From UBA1189 sp045594245 (GTDB taxonomy: Bacteria > Bacteroidota > Bacteroidia > Bacteroidales > Bacteroidaceae): 64,000 bases of DNA. Each line of letters starts with the position of its first letter. Positions within the stretch are counted from its first letter, which is position 1. This document shows positions 53,559 to 61,799 of this stretch, one piece after another. The stretch is taken from positions 33,533-97,532 of the forward strand of contig JAZNYG010000021.1 in NCBI GenBank assembly GCA_045594245.1, given 5' to 3'. Position numbers and translations under genes: made by a program. Under the pieces are notes generated by a model, which worked only from the letters and a program-made list of their open reading frames with translations, was not told the DNA's origin and did no database searches.

Positions 53559-53600
53559 GAAGCAGGCTCCAATGCAGCGGGGAGTCTGCTTCTTTTTATT
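53559..53600 (+). terminator. Terminator of korAB
   Basis: GAAGCAGGCTCC / GGAGTCTGCTTC (12 bp, one G-T) with a 10-nt loop, then TTTTTATTT. Confidence 0.85.
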
Positions 53601-53843
53601 TAAAGGTGTGGCAAGATGTAAACTTTGTTTCTTGTTTTTCTGTAATCATGTTTCGTGGAGTAAAATAGTCTTATGGCTGGTCACTCGTGGGGCTGGCTCT
53701 CATAGTTTAATGGCTGATGAAAAATGTAAACTCGGATTGCCACTTTTGTATAGGATGGTGGGGCGAAATATGTTATTGAACATTTTTGGGTTCTTTAACA
53801 TGAAAGTTTTATCTGTGGGCTTCTTCTTATGAAAAATCCTTGT
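53601..53843. other. Gene-free stretch upstream of pckA
   Basis: About 240 bp without a supported gene. A plus-strand frame of 86 codons (53572-53832) overlaps the terminator, is rich in Cys and Phe, and resembles nothing known to me. Confidence 0.5.
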
Positions 53844-53851
53844 TAAATTTG
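53844..53851 (+). promoter_or_regulatory. -7 box of pckA
   Basis: TAAATTTG matches TAnnTTTG, giving a long leader of about 83 nt before the ATG at 53941. No TTG at -33. Confidence 0.55.
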
Positions 53852-53940
53852 TATGCGGTTTGGAAGGGACATTTCCTTGTAGCCGACATGAATGTGAAAT
53901 AACAAGAGTATTTAACCATAAATTTACAAAATTAATTAAA

Positions 53941-55545
53941 ATGGCAAACATTGATTTGAGCAAGTACGGAATCACCGGTGCAGTAGAGGTTTTGCACAAT
54001 CCGTCTTATGAAGTTTTGTTCCAAGAGGAAACAAAAGCAGGTCTTGAAGGTTTTGAGAAGGGTCAGGAGACCGAGCTCGGCGCCGTTAACGTGATGACAG
54101 GTGTTTACACCGGCCGTTCACCCAAAGACAAGTTCTTTGTAATGGACGAGGTAAGTAAGGATACTGTATGGTGGACTTCTGATGAATACAAGAACGACAA
54201 CAAACCCGTTACAGAGGCTACATGGGCAGTGCTCAAGGATCTCGCTGTAAAGGAGCTCTCTGGCAAGAAGCTCTATGTAATGGATACCTTCTGCGGGGCC
54301 AACGAGAACAGCCGTTTGAAAGTTCGCTTCATCATGGAGGTCGCATGGCAGGCTCACTTCGTAAAGAATATGTTTATCCGTCCTACTGAGGAGGAACTCG
54401 CTAACTACGGTGAGCCCGACTTCGTAGTATACAACGCTTCTAAGGCAAAGGTAGAGAACTACGCTGAGCTCGGCCTCAACTCTGAGACTGCTGTAGTGTT
54501 CAACCTCACCTCTAAGGAGCAGGTAATCCTCAATACATGGTATGGTGGTGAGATGAAGAAGGGTATGTTCTCAATCATGAACTATCTGCTTCCTCTCCGC
54601 GGTATGGCTTCAATGCACTGCTCTGCCAACGTAGGTCACGATGGCGACACCGCTATCTTCTTCGGCCTCTCTGGTACAGGTAAGACTACCCTTTCTACTG
54701 ATCCTAAGCGTCTCCTCATCGGTGACGACGAGCACGGCTGGGACGACGAAGGCGTATTCAACTTCGAGGGTGGCTGCTACGCAAAGGTTATCAACCTCGA
54801 CAAGGAGTCTGAGCCCGATATCTTCAACGCTATCAAGCGCGATGCTCTCCTCGAGAACGTAACCGTAGCTGCTGACGGCAAGATTGACTTCGCTGATAAG
54901 AGCGTTACCGAGAACACTCGTGTATCATATCCTATCTATCACATCGACAACATCGTGAAGCCCGTATCTAAGGCTGGTCCTGCAAAGAAGGTTATCTTCC
55001 TTTCTGCTGACGCCTTCGGTGTACTTCCCCCCGTATCTATCTTGAACCCCGCTCAGACACAGTACTACTTCCTCTCTGGCTTCACCGCTAAGTTGGCAGG
55101 TACAGAGCGTGGCATCACAGAGCCCACACCTACTTTCTCAGCTTGCTTCGGCGCAGCTTTCTTGAGCTTGCATCCCACAAAGTACGGTGAGGAGTTGGTT
55201 AAGAAGATGGAGGCTAACGGTGCTACCGCATACCTCGTAAACACAGGTTGGAACGGTACTGGCAAGCGTATCTCTATCAAGGATACCCGTGGTATCATCG
55301 ACGCTATCCTCGATGGCTCTATCGACAAGGCTCCCACAAAGGTTATCCCTTACTTCGACTTCGTAGTGCCCACAGAGCTCCCCGGTGTTGATACCAACAT
55401 CCTCGATCCTCGCGACACTTACGTTGACGCTGCTCAGTGGGAAGAGAAGGCAAAAGACCTCGCTGGCCGCTTCATCAAGAACTTCGCTAAGTTCACTGGC
55501 AACGAGGCTGGTAAGGCTCTCGTCGCTGCAGGTCCTAAGCTCTAA
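53941..55545 (+). CDS. pckA: Phosphoenolpyruvate carboxykinase (ATP)
   Basis: Interconverts oxaloacetate and phosphoenolpyruvate with ATP. In succinate-forming Bacteroidales it mainly runs in the carboxylating direction. The ATG at 53941 (MANIDLSKYGI) gives 534 residues; an in-frame TTG at 53860 lies right after the -7 box and is rejected. Motifs: GVYTGRSPKDKFFV (about 58-71), the P-loop GLSGTGKTTLS (about 240-250), the metal site GDDEHGWDDEGVFNFEGGCYAK-type segment (about 261-282, in pieces), and NTGWNGTGKRI. Codon use is biased to a few codons, as in highly expressed genes. Single gene. Confidence 0.97.
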   Translation: MANIDLSKYGITGAVEVLHNPSYEVLFQEETKAGLEGFEKGQETELGAVNVMTGVYTGRSPKDKFFVMDEVSKDTVWWTSDEYKNDNKPVTEATWAVLKDLAVKELSGKKLYVMDTFCGANENSRLKVRFIMEVAWQAHFVKNMFIRPTEEELANYGEPDFVVYNASKAKVENYAELGLNSETAVVFNLTSKEQVILNTWYGGEMKKGMFSIMNYLLPLRGMASMHCSANVGHDGDTAIFFGLSGTGKTTLSTDPKRLLIGDDEHGWDDEGVFNFEGGCYAKVINLDKESEPDIFNAIKRDALLENVTVAADGKIDFADKSVTENTRVSYPIYHIDNIVKPVSKAGPAKKVIFLSADAFGVLPPVSILNPAQTQYYFLSGFTAKLAGTERGITEPTPTFSACFGAAFLSLHPTKYGEELVKKMEANGATAYLVNTGWNGTGKRISIKDTRGIIDAILDGSIDKAPTKVIPYFDFVVPTELPGVDTNILDPRDTYVDAAQWEEKAKDLAGRFIKNFAKFTGNEAGKALVAAGPKL

Positions 55546-55626
55546 TGTGTAGCGGAAAGCTTTAAAACGGCAATGATGATTAATTATTTCATTGTTGTAG
55601 AAGATAAGCTCTAATGCAATATAAAA

Positions 55627-55660
55627 AATCCAGTCCATCTCTATAGGTAGACTGGATTCT
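55627..55660 (+). terminator. Terminator of pckA
   Basis: AATCCAGTC / GACTGGATT stem (9 bp) with a 14-nt loop, then CTTTATAT. About 80 nt after the stop. Confidence 0.7.
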
Positions 55661-55707
55661 TTATATGTACAAATCTAGTTTGGACACAATCGGTATAAGA
55701 TGTATGC

Positions 55708-56175
55708 TTAGGATTCTCTGATAGCACGGAGTAGTCCTTCGCAGGCATCTTCTAAGATATCAATCACATTTTCGAAACCTTGTGCGCCTCCATAATATGG
55801 GTCGGGTACGTAATCTGCTACTTTGTTGACACAAAACTCCGTCATGCGATGTATTTTGCTCGCTTCCTCTAGTCCAGGAGCAAGGTTGTATAGATGACTG
55901 ATATTGCTGTCGTCCATGCCGATGATTAGGTCAAATTCGTAGAAGTCAATGATACGTACTGGGCGTGACAGATGCGTGATGTGGTAGCCGCGGCGTGAGG
56001 CATGCGAGCGCATACGCGGGTCAGCCTGCTCACCTTGATGGTAACTGATGAGTCCTGCAGAATCCACCTCCACTGTCTTCTCCAATCCTTCGCGCTTTAG
56101 AATAGTGCGCATAATCTCTTCGGCCGTACATGAACGACAGATGTTGCCGAGACAAACAAATAGAACTCTTTTCAT
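55708..56175 (-). CDS. Low-molecular-weight protein tyrosine phosphatase
   Basis: Cytosolic phosphatase of 155 residues. The P-loop VCLGNICRS (7-15) carries the nucleophile Cys8 and Arg14; the usual Pro after it is replaced by Cys16. The general acid Asp is in DPYYGG (about 125). In bacteria such enzymes often counter tyrosine kinases that regulate polysaccharide export. The start overlaps the flippase stop by 4 bp (ATGA), so translation is coupled, which supports a surface polysaccharide link (inference). No tyrosine kinase is in the window. Confidence 0.93.
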   Translation of the reverse strand: MKRVLFVCLGNICRSCTAEEIMRTILKREGLEKTVEVDSAGLISYHQGEQADPRMRSHASRRGYHITHLSRPVRIIDFYEFDLIIGMDDSNISHLYNLAPGLEEASKIHRMTEFCVNKVADYVPDPYYGGAQGFENVIDILEDACEGLLRAIRES

Positions 56176-57653
56176 TTTACAAATCGTTTCACAAATGGTA
56201 TTTGTTTCAGAGGTAAGTCACACTTGATAATGTAGGCCACAAAGAACAGTAGCAACAAGGTGTTGACTCCCATGCGTATCCATTGGTTCTCAATAGGCAG
56301 TAACTGAGATATCCCGAATAAGCCCAAGGCAAGTACAAAATAGATTAGGATGCCCTTCACATCATATTGGATAGGATAGTAGTGCTGTCCGATAAAGTAG
56401 GAAAGTAGCATCGCCGTACCATATCCGGCTATACCGCCCCACGCACAGGCAACATAGCCATAGCGTGGAACGAAGATGATGTTTACGGCTAGCAACACTG
56501 CACAGGCGATAATCGACATGATAGCTCCCCAGTAAGTTTTGTCGTTAAGTTTATACCAGAACGATAGGTTGAAATAGATGCCCATGAATATCTCCGCCAT
56601 CATAACGATGGGGACTACGCGTAATCCTTCCCAATAGGTGCGGCCAACAAGGAGTTTGAAAATATCCATGTAAAACACTACTACGAGGAAAGCTAGTAGG
56701 GTAAAGATGACAAAGTACTTCATCGTCACGGCATACATTAAATTATTCTCTTTGTTACGGCTTTGATTAAAAACGAAAGGCTCGTAAGCATAGCGAAAGG
56801 CCTGCAGCAGCATGGCCATGATCATGGCAATCTTGGAGCAGGCACCATAGATGCCCAGTTGCACTTCACCCTCAGTACCAGGCATAATGAATAGATACGT
56901 AATCTTGTCTGCTACTTGGTTAAGTATGCCAGCAATGCCGAGTATAAGTATGGGCATGGCATAGCGCAGCATGCGGCTGGCTAGCTGGCGGTCAAATCCG
57001 TAAGCTAGTCCTTTTAGTTCGGGGATGAAGCCTAATGTGACGCTTGCCGTACATATTAAGTTGATTACAAAGATATAGCCAACGCTATAGTCGGGGTTGT
57101 ACCATTTCATCCACTCGGGGTGTGAGGCATGTATAAGGGGTGCTATGATGAAAATGAAGAGGTTGAGTGCGATGCTCATGATGATATAGCCCAGCTTGAG
57201 AACCATAAACTTTAGTGGACGGTGCTGCTGTCTCAGGTGGGCGAACATGATGCTCTGTACGGCATCAATAGCCACAACGGTAGTCATGCAGGCGATATAT
57301 TCTGGATGGTCGGCATAGCCCATCAGTGAGCTAATGGGAGCGTTAAATACCAAGCAAAGGATGGCAAATACTATAGCCACTCCAGTCACGAGTCGTAGTA
57401 CCGTGCCATACACCTTATGCGCATCCTCTCCCTCCTTTGTACTGAATCGGAAGAGCGTGGTCTCCATGCCGAAGGTGAGTAAGATCATCAGCAATGCCGT
57501 GTAAGCGTATACATTGGTCACTACACCATATCCACCACTTTCTGCGGTAATTTTAATGGTATAGAGCGGTACTAGTAGGTAGTTAAGAAAACGTCCTACA
57601 ATGCTACTCAAGCCGTAGAGAGCTGTATCTTTGACAAGTGTTTTTAGTTCCAT
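56172..57653 (-). CDS. Polysaccharide/oligosaccharide flippase (Wzx-like, MOP superfamily)
   Basis: Integral membrane protein with about 14 helices, predicted to flip lipid-linked sugars across the inner membrane. The start at 57653 (MELKTLVKDTALYGLSSIVG) matches the family N-terminus and gives 493 residues; an ATG 42 nt upstream adds a hydrophilic tail and is less likely. Typical parts: RFLNYLLVPLYTIKITAESG (about 17-36), YVAC and the ILGIAGILNQVADKITYLF helix. A full-consensus promoter lies upstream and the tyrosine phosphatase gene follows. No glycosyltransferases are adjacent, so this is an isolated flippase whose substrate is unknown. Confidence 0.88.
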   Translation of the reverse strand: MELKTLVKDTALYGLSSIVGRFLNYLLVPLYTIKITAESGGYGVVTNVYAYTALLMILLTFGMETTLFRFSTKEGEDAHKVYGTVLRLVTGVAIVFAILCLVFNAPISSLMGYADHPEYIACMTTVVAIDAVQSIMFAHLRQQHRPLKFMVLKLGYIIMSIALNLFIFIIAPLIHASHPEWMKWYNPDYSVGYIFVINLICTASVTLGFIPELKGLAYGFDRQLASRMLRYAMPILILGIAGILNQVADKITYLFIMPGTEGEVQLGIYGACSKIAMIMAMLLQAFRYAYEPFVFNQSRNKENNLMYAVTMKYFVIFTLLAFLVVVFYMDIFKLLVGRTYWEGLRVVPIVMMAEIFMGIYFNLSFWYKLNDKTYWGAIMSIIACAVLLAVNIIFVPRYGYVACAWGGIAGYGTAMLLSYFIGQHYYPIQYDVKGILIYFVLALGLFGISQLLPIENQWIRMGVNTLLLLFFVAYIIKCDLPLKQIPFVKRFVK

Positions 57654-57714
57654 TTGTGTTTTATTGCCATTTCTAGAGAACTTTCCCTTCTCCAAATTAT
57701 AATGCTTTCATGAA

Positions 57715-57746
57715 CAAAGATATTGGATTCCTGTGAAATGCCCAAA
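57715..57746 (-). promoter_or_regulatory. Promoter of the flippase operon
   Basis: Minus-strand TTTG (57743-57746), 20-nt spacer, TATCTTTG (57715-57722). Confidence 0.85.
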
Positions 57747-57926
57747 ATTATAAATGTTTATTTTTTATATGTGTTCTGTATACAATTGGGACCAAAACAT
57801 AGATTTCGTTTTTTTGTTGAAAAAAATATCCAAGTTTCGTTTTTCCCAAATCTTTTCAGAATTGAGACAGAACTTTGCAACGTAAATGATGTACAATAAT
57901 GTTTAACTAATAAAAATGAGAATGTT

Positions 57927-58358
57927 ATGAAAAGAATGATGCTAATTATCGCATGTGTATTTACACTTGTATCTACCAAGGCCGACAACTATCAACCCAT
58001 CACACGGAACCAGTTGCCACAGAAGGCTCAGACCTTCCTTTCTACTTATTTCCCTAGTGCCAAAATCTCGCTGAGCCGGAAGGAAATCGATCTCACAGAA
58101 CTCAGCTACGACGTTATCTTTGCCGATGGCAGTAAGGTGGAGTTCGACCGTAAGGGTAATTGGACCGAGGTGGACTGCCTCAGCCAACCTCTTCCTGCCG
58201 GTATCGTTCCAGCGGCTATTGATAAGATGGTCAAAGCTCAATATCCCGAGGCCAAGCTTATAAAGATAGAGCGCGACCGCCGCGAGATAGAGGTAAAGCT
58301 CAATAACCGCGTGGAGCTCACTTTCAACAAGAATATGCAACTCATCGATATAGACTAG
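57927..58358 (+). CDS. PepSY-like (DUF2874) exported protein
   Basis: Protein of 143 residues with a signal peptide (MKRMMLIIACVFTLVSTKAD, cleaved near 20). Two PepSY-like units of about 60 residues follow, each with an alpha-beta pattern: LPQKAQTFLSTYFPSAKISL then YDVIFADGSKVEFDRKGNW, and VPAAIDKMVKAQYPEAKLIK then IEVKLNNRVELTFNK. The DUF2874/BLIP-type fold binds or inhibits other proteins in some cases, but for this family in Bacteroidales no role is proven. A one-off -7 match GAACTTTG (57870-57877) lies upstream. Confidence 0.83.
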   Translation: MKRMMLIIACVFTLVSTKADNYQPITRNQLPQKAQTFLSTYFPSAKISLSRKEIDLTELSYDVIFADGSKVEFDRKGNWTEVDCLSQPLPAGIVPAAIDKMVKAQYPEAKLIKIERDRREIEVKLNNRVELTFNKNMQLIDID

Positions 58359-58463
58359 GGGTTTGCTTCTTGCATCCCTTTGGGCTCAACATCAAAGCTA
58401 AAAATCTGTTGTCCGACCATCGAGACTTAATAGATTAAGACTTTCAGATTGATGCATAAGCAA

Positions 58464-58496
58464 AAACCGGCAACGATGTGATTTCGCTGCCGGTTT
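58464..58496. terminator. Hairpin after the PepSY-like gene
   Basis: AAACCGGCA / TGCCGGTTT stem (9 bp), 15-nt loop, weak T-tract. Confidence 0.55.
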
Positions 58497-58542
58497 ATCT
58501 CTCTTACATCCTACAAGGTGTAGATAGTTAAATCCAATAAAT

Positions 58543-58705
58543 TCAAAGTAAAGCCACACTCATGAGCGAGTTTTTCATGTTGTTCTTGTCTTTTGTGACG
58601 AGCTGTATCCCATCCACAAAGGGATTTCCATAAAAGAGTTTTTCCGAGATATCTCTTATCGCTAAAGAGTTTTCCCTTGATGTTCTTGGATAATGTGCAC
58701 GTCAC
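58543..58705 (-). pseudogene. IS982-type transposase remnant with frameshift
   Basis: Minus strand. One frame reads NIKGKLFSDKRYLGKTL; a second frame directly after it reads LFYGNPFVDGIQLVTKDKNN then MKNSLMS and a stop at 58543-58545. Joined, they match the IS982-family pattern KGKLFxDKGY...LFxxLFVDGIQLVTKxKxNMKNSLM near the C-terminal part of the DDE domain. Only about 50 codons remain, with a frameshift and an early stop. No terminal inverted repeats or target duplication are seen. It is inactive debris of an insertion between the PepSY-like gene and the unknown gene pair. Confidence 0.7.
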
Positions 58706-58922
58706 CGCGATGGTGCAAACAATGATTATGAGCGATTATGGATAAAGAAGATATCCGAATGGTAAAAAGGACAAAGAACAGCGGCTACCCCAAAAAACTT
58801 TTTTCACCTGCAGAAGCCCATATCGCGCGTGCTATCCTATTAAAAAAGCCCGATTTCATCGGAGTTTCTCAGCTCTGTTCATTTGCCCCAAGCATTTGTT
58901 ACGCAATTGTTATGCTCTTTTC
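58706..58922. other. Gene-free stretch beside the transposase remnant
   Basis: No supported gene. A 65-codon plus frame (58738-58935) has no recognisable features. A small hairpin (CCGAT/ATCGG, 58850-58862) precedes a T-run on the minus strand and may be a terminator relic. Confidence 0.45.
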
Positions 58923-58953
58923 TTGCTGGAGATAGGGATTATATATACTTTTG
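58923..58953 (+). promoter_or_regulatory. Promoter of the 58985-62540 gene group
   Basis: TTG (58923-58925), 20-nt spacer, TACTTTTG (58946-58953): full consensus. Leader about 27 nt. Confidence 0.85.
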
Positions 58954-58984
58954 TAGCAGGAGTGAATAAACCCTTTGCCTAATA

Positions 58985-60001
58985 ATGAAAAGCATAAACG
59001 AAATAAGAGAGCAATACCCATTCTTCAGCAATGCCTCGCAGCCGAGTGCCCCTGGAGAAATATTTATAAGCCGCCATCTGCTTACTGCTGATATTGTAAA
59101 GGTGGGTTATAGGGATGAGTTGCGGGGGTGTACTGTCAAGTCGAGAGTTTCTATCCCCAAAGCCGAGCGATGGTATCTCAACATAGCGAATGTGTATGAC
59201 CGTATGAATACGGATATTCTACGGCTCATAGATTCACATCCGACTGCGTTTTTTAATGTTATGGACAGCATGACATTTTGCTCAACGAATGAATACGGAA
59301 ACGACTTTGCCAAGAGCTTTTCTGCGCTGCCTACATTCATCAATCTTGAGGAGGCGTTGCACACTTTGCGCTTGAGCAAGGCCATGGAGAAGTCGCTGCG
59401 CCATATTGTAGAATCCCTATCTACACAAGACGAGCCGTTGGTAGACTATCCGTTGGCTGGAAGAACAATCTTTCCCATCGGGAAGATTGCTCCCGATACG
59501 GCAAATGTTACTTACATAAGTATTGCCCCGAGTGACGATATGGCGATGCCCTCCTTGATTGTATTGTTCAATGCCTATGAAGAGCATCTTTACTTAACCT
59601 TGGTGATAGAAACCCATTTGGAGAAGGCTGGTGATGGGAATGGGTATCAGTTGCGAGCATTTACCTCAGCTCTTGGCGATTCTACAGATTCATTAGGCAC
59701 GCTTTATGGTGAGCTTGATGCGAAGTTACGGCTTCACGGTATTCTTGCCGAACCATACGGCAGGTCTCGTAAATACACTTTGTCTTCTAATCCCAAGAAT
59801 GCAGTACATATATTTCCCACGTTTGTTTCGTCGTGGGGGACAGTGAATCTCTGCGCTGCAGTCCATCAAGATGGAGTGCCTTGCAAATACATAGGCTATA
59901 CAAATATGTCTTATGGCGCAGATGGATATTATTGTAGTATTGATTACTGCCAAGATTATCTTGAGCGTTTAGTGCAAATTGTATTAGAAGAGCTTCAGTG
60001 A
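58985..60001 (+). CDS. Protein of unknown function, 338 residues
   Basis: I do not recognise this protein. It has no signal peptide or membrane helix, so it should be cytosolic. It is a mixed alpha/beta sequence with a soluble-enzyme look: IREQYPFFSNASQPSAPGEI at the start, a helical middle (about 95-145, LEEALHTLRLSKAMEKSLRH), a YPLAGRTIFPIGKI segment, and a C-terminal part with scattered Cys (VNLCAAVHQDGVPCKYIGY and YYCSIDYCQDYLERL). It is led by a full-consensus promoter and lies 22 bp before the zinc-ribbon gene, so the two probably function together. Confidence 0.75.
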   Translation: MKSINEIREQYPFFSNASQPSAPGEIFISRHLLTADIVKVGYRDELRGCTVKSRVSIPKAERWYLNIANVYDRMNTDILRLIDSHPTAFFNVMDSMTFCSTNEYGNDFAKSFSALPTFINLEEALHTLRLSKAMEKSLRHIVESLSTQDEPLVDYPLAGRTIFPIGKIAPDTANVTYISIAPSDDMAMPSLIVLFNAYEEHLYLTLVIETHLEKAGDGNGYQLRAFTSALGDSTDSLGTLYGELDAKLRLHGILAEPYGRSRKYTLSSNPKNAVHIFPTFVSSWGTVNLCAAVHQDGVPCKYIGYTNMSYGADGYYCSIDYCQDYLERLVQIVLEELQ

Positions 60002-60023
60002 AGCTAGTTAAAATAGTCATAGT

Positions 60024-60758
60024 ATGAGAGTGAAGTTTATATCCGAACGAGTGAAGGCAATTCCCGAGGAGTTGCTGCAATATTCGATTGAAACGTCGGT
60101 GTTGACACCGAATAACGAATATGTTGTGTTTGCTCTATGCACAATGTGTGGCGAGCCATGGTATCTCTTGTGTGATGACTATTACCGGGCCGACAGCATC
60201 GACTCATTCCCCCGCTACTATCCAGCTATGCTGTTTGATGTCGTTGATGCTACCCACTCCAAGTATTGGGTGGAATATCAGAGGATAGATGAATATGTAG
60301 ATACCAAGCCAGAGGTTACCAACTATTCTTTCCCTGAATTCACTCAAGATCCCTATTTCTATGGTGAGCTATTAGAGGCACGCGATGAGAATTATTCTAA
60401 GGTTTTTAATCGCTATAAGTTATTGATGGAGACGGAGGCATGGAATGGCTATCCTACGGCAACGCTTGGACAGAAGTTGAAGATAGCGGCATTGGCTAAT
60501 GAGGGATTGCACGAGATACACACTCATTGCACGGCCAATCGTGAAGAGGTGGATGCCTCGTCACGTTGTGCATGCTTTTATTGCCAGGAGGTTTTTCGCG
60601 CGACAGAGGTGAAGGATTATATAGTAGAGCCTTCCATGGATTATAGGGAAACAGCGCTCTGCCCACGTTGTGGCGCTGATACCATACTGGGGGATGCTGC
60701 AGGAATACCTTTCTATAAGGAATTGATAGAGAAACTGCATCGCCATTATTTTGGATAA
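60024..60758 (+). CDS. Cytosolic protein with C-terminal zinc-ribbon-like domain
   Basis: Protein of 244 residues without signal peptide. The last 65 residues have two CxxC pairs: CACFYCQEVF (about 181-190) and ALCPRCGADTILGDAAG (about 212-228), ending in a helix KELIEKLHRHYFG. This tail resembles a widespread family annotated only as cytoplasmic protein, with the pattern CxCFYC...TALCPxCGxDxxxGxxxGxP. The first 170 residues are unassigned and contain further Cys (FALCTMCGEPWYLL, about 37-50). Zinc binding is likely; partner and role are unknown. Co-transcribed with the gene upstream (22-bp gap) and near the lipoprotein gene downstream (18 bp). Confidence 0.75.
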   Translation: MRVKFISERVKAIPEELLQYSIETSVLTPNNEYVVFALCTMCGEPWYLLCDDYYRADSIDSFPRYYPAMLFDVVDATHSKYWVEYQRIDEYVDTKPEVTNYSFPEFTQDPYFYGELLEARDENYSKVFNRYKLLMETEAWNGYPTATLGQKLKIAALANEGLHEIHTHCTANREEVDASSRCACFYCQEVFRATEVKDYIVEPSMDYRETALCPRCGADTILGDAAGIPFYKELIEKLHRHYFG

Positions 60759-60776
60759 GACGTTTATAACAATCAA

Positions 60777-61781
60777 ATGATGAGAACACGACCATCTTTA
60801 CTACTTATATTTGCCTGCACCCTACTACTATGCAGCTGCAAGAGTCTGGATAGAACGGTAGAAATATCGCTCACTGAGGACTATTACACCGGTAGCTTTG
60901 TGCGCCCCACCACACCGGACAAGATGAAGGTATATGTGGCCAATGAGCCATTACCCTTGACAACGGAGGTGATAGGCAAGTTCTCGGCCACTGACCCCGA
61001 GGCACGGCGCAATGCCTCGCTCGATGTGCTGCTCGACACGGTAAAGAAGGAGGCGAGCCGCTTCGGTGCTAACGGACTATTCCTCACCGACCATTACAAG
61101 CCCCATTGGCTGGGTAGTCCCCAGCACGTGATGTATGGGTATATCCTGCTGCAGCCCGATACCATATTGAAACCGAACAGGGAGCATCCGCTGAACACCG
61201 CTATAAGGGAGTATCGGGAGCAGGAGGAGGCTAAGAAGCAGGCCGAGAAGGAGGAGATGAGGAGATTGTTCCCACCGCACAAATTCTATTTTAGCGCTGG
61301 ATATTCTAATCTGATTCAGCCAAAAGAGCCAGAGGAGGCATATTGTAGTGAACTTGCCAATGGCTTAAATCTTCAGGCAAGCTATACATACAAAGGTTAT
61401 GGCATCCTCTATAGTGGCCGCTATGTCAATTGCGATGCACTGCAATCGAATAGCCACAGTATTATACCCATTCTCTTGACAATAAACACTGAGCAAAAGA
61501 ATAAGAAACTGTTCATGTCGATGTCCTGCGGCATAGGTTGCCAGTGGGAGAATATCTTTCTGAAGCCCACGTCATCCGAAGCCGTGCAGCATATATCGGG
61601 TAGGCGTGCAGTAATATACGCCGCAATAGAATACGAATATCGTATACGTCAGCATTGGGGATTGACAACACGCCTTCATCTTCATGATTGGGGAGTAACC
61701 AAGAGAAGCGGATATCTGGACAGAAGTACTGCTAAATGTAGCGAATATGGTATTTCTTTAGGCATCAACTATTATTTATAA
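60777..61781 (+). CDS. Lipoprotein of unknown function, possibly with C-terminal barrel
   Basis: Lipoprotein of 334 residues: signal peptide and lipobox with Cys21 (LLLCSC). The N-terminal domain (about 30-130) has KVYVANEPLPLTTEVIGKFS and SRFGANGLFLTDHYKPHWLG, reminiscent of small exported proteins that handle envelope stress, without a firm match. A charged coiled segment follows (about 140-170, REYREQEEAKKQAEKEEM). The last 160 residues alternate aromatic and polar residues (FYFSAGYSNLI, ASYTYKGYGILYSGRY, final GISLGINYYL), as in an outer membrane beta-barrel. A lipid-anchored barrel is inference. Confidence 0.72.
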   Translation: MMRTRPSLLLIFACTLLLCSCKSLDRTVEISLTEDYYTGSFVRPTTPDKMKVYVANEPLPLTTEVIGKFSATDPEARRNASLDVLLDTVKKEASRFGANGLFLTDHYKPHWLGSPQHVMYGYILLQPDTILKPNREHPLNTAIREYREQEEAKKQAEKEEMRRLFPPHKFYFSAGYSNLIQPKEPEEAYCSELANGLNLQASYTYKGYGILYSGRYVNCDALQSNSHSIIPILLTINTEQKNKKLFMSMSCGIGCQWENIFLKPTSSEAVQHISGRRAVIYAAIEYEYRIRQHWGLTTRLHLHDWGVTKRSGYLDRSTAKCSEYGISLGINYYL

Positions 61782-61799
61782 GAATAAAAACTAACGACT

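Noticed and set aside
53572..53832. 86-codon plus-strand gene between korB and pckA
   Set aside because: Starts inside the korB terminator and has an odd Cys/Phe-rich composition with no homology I recognise.
55708..56175. Loss of activity in the tyrosine phosphatase because the Pro after the P-loop is Cys
   Set aside because: The essential Cys8, Arg14 and general acid Asp remain; the residue after CLGNICRS varies within the family.
58738..58935. 65-codon plus-strand gene next to the transposase relic
   Set aside because: No start context, promoter or recognisable pattern; it also overlaps the -33 box of the downstream promoter.
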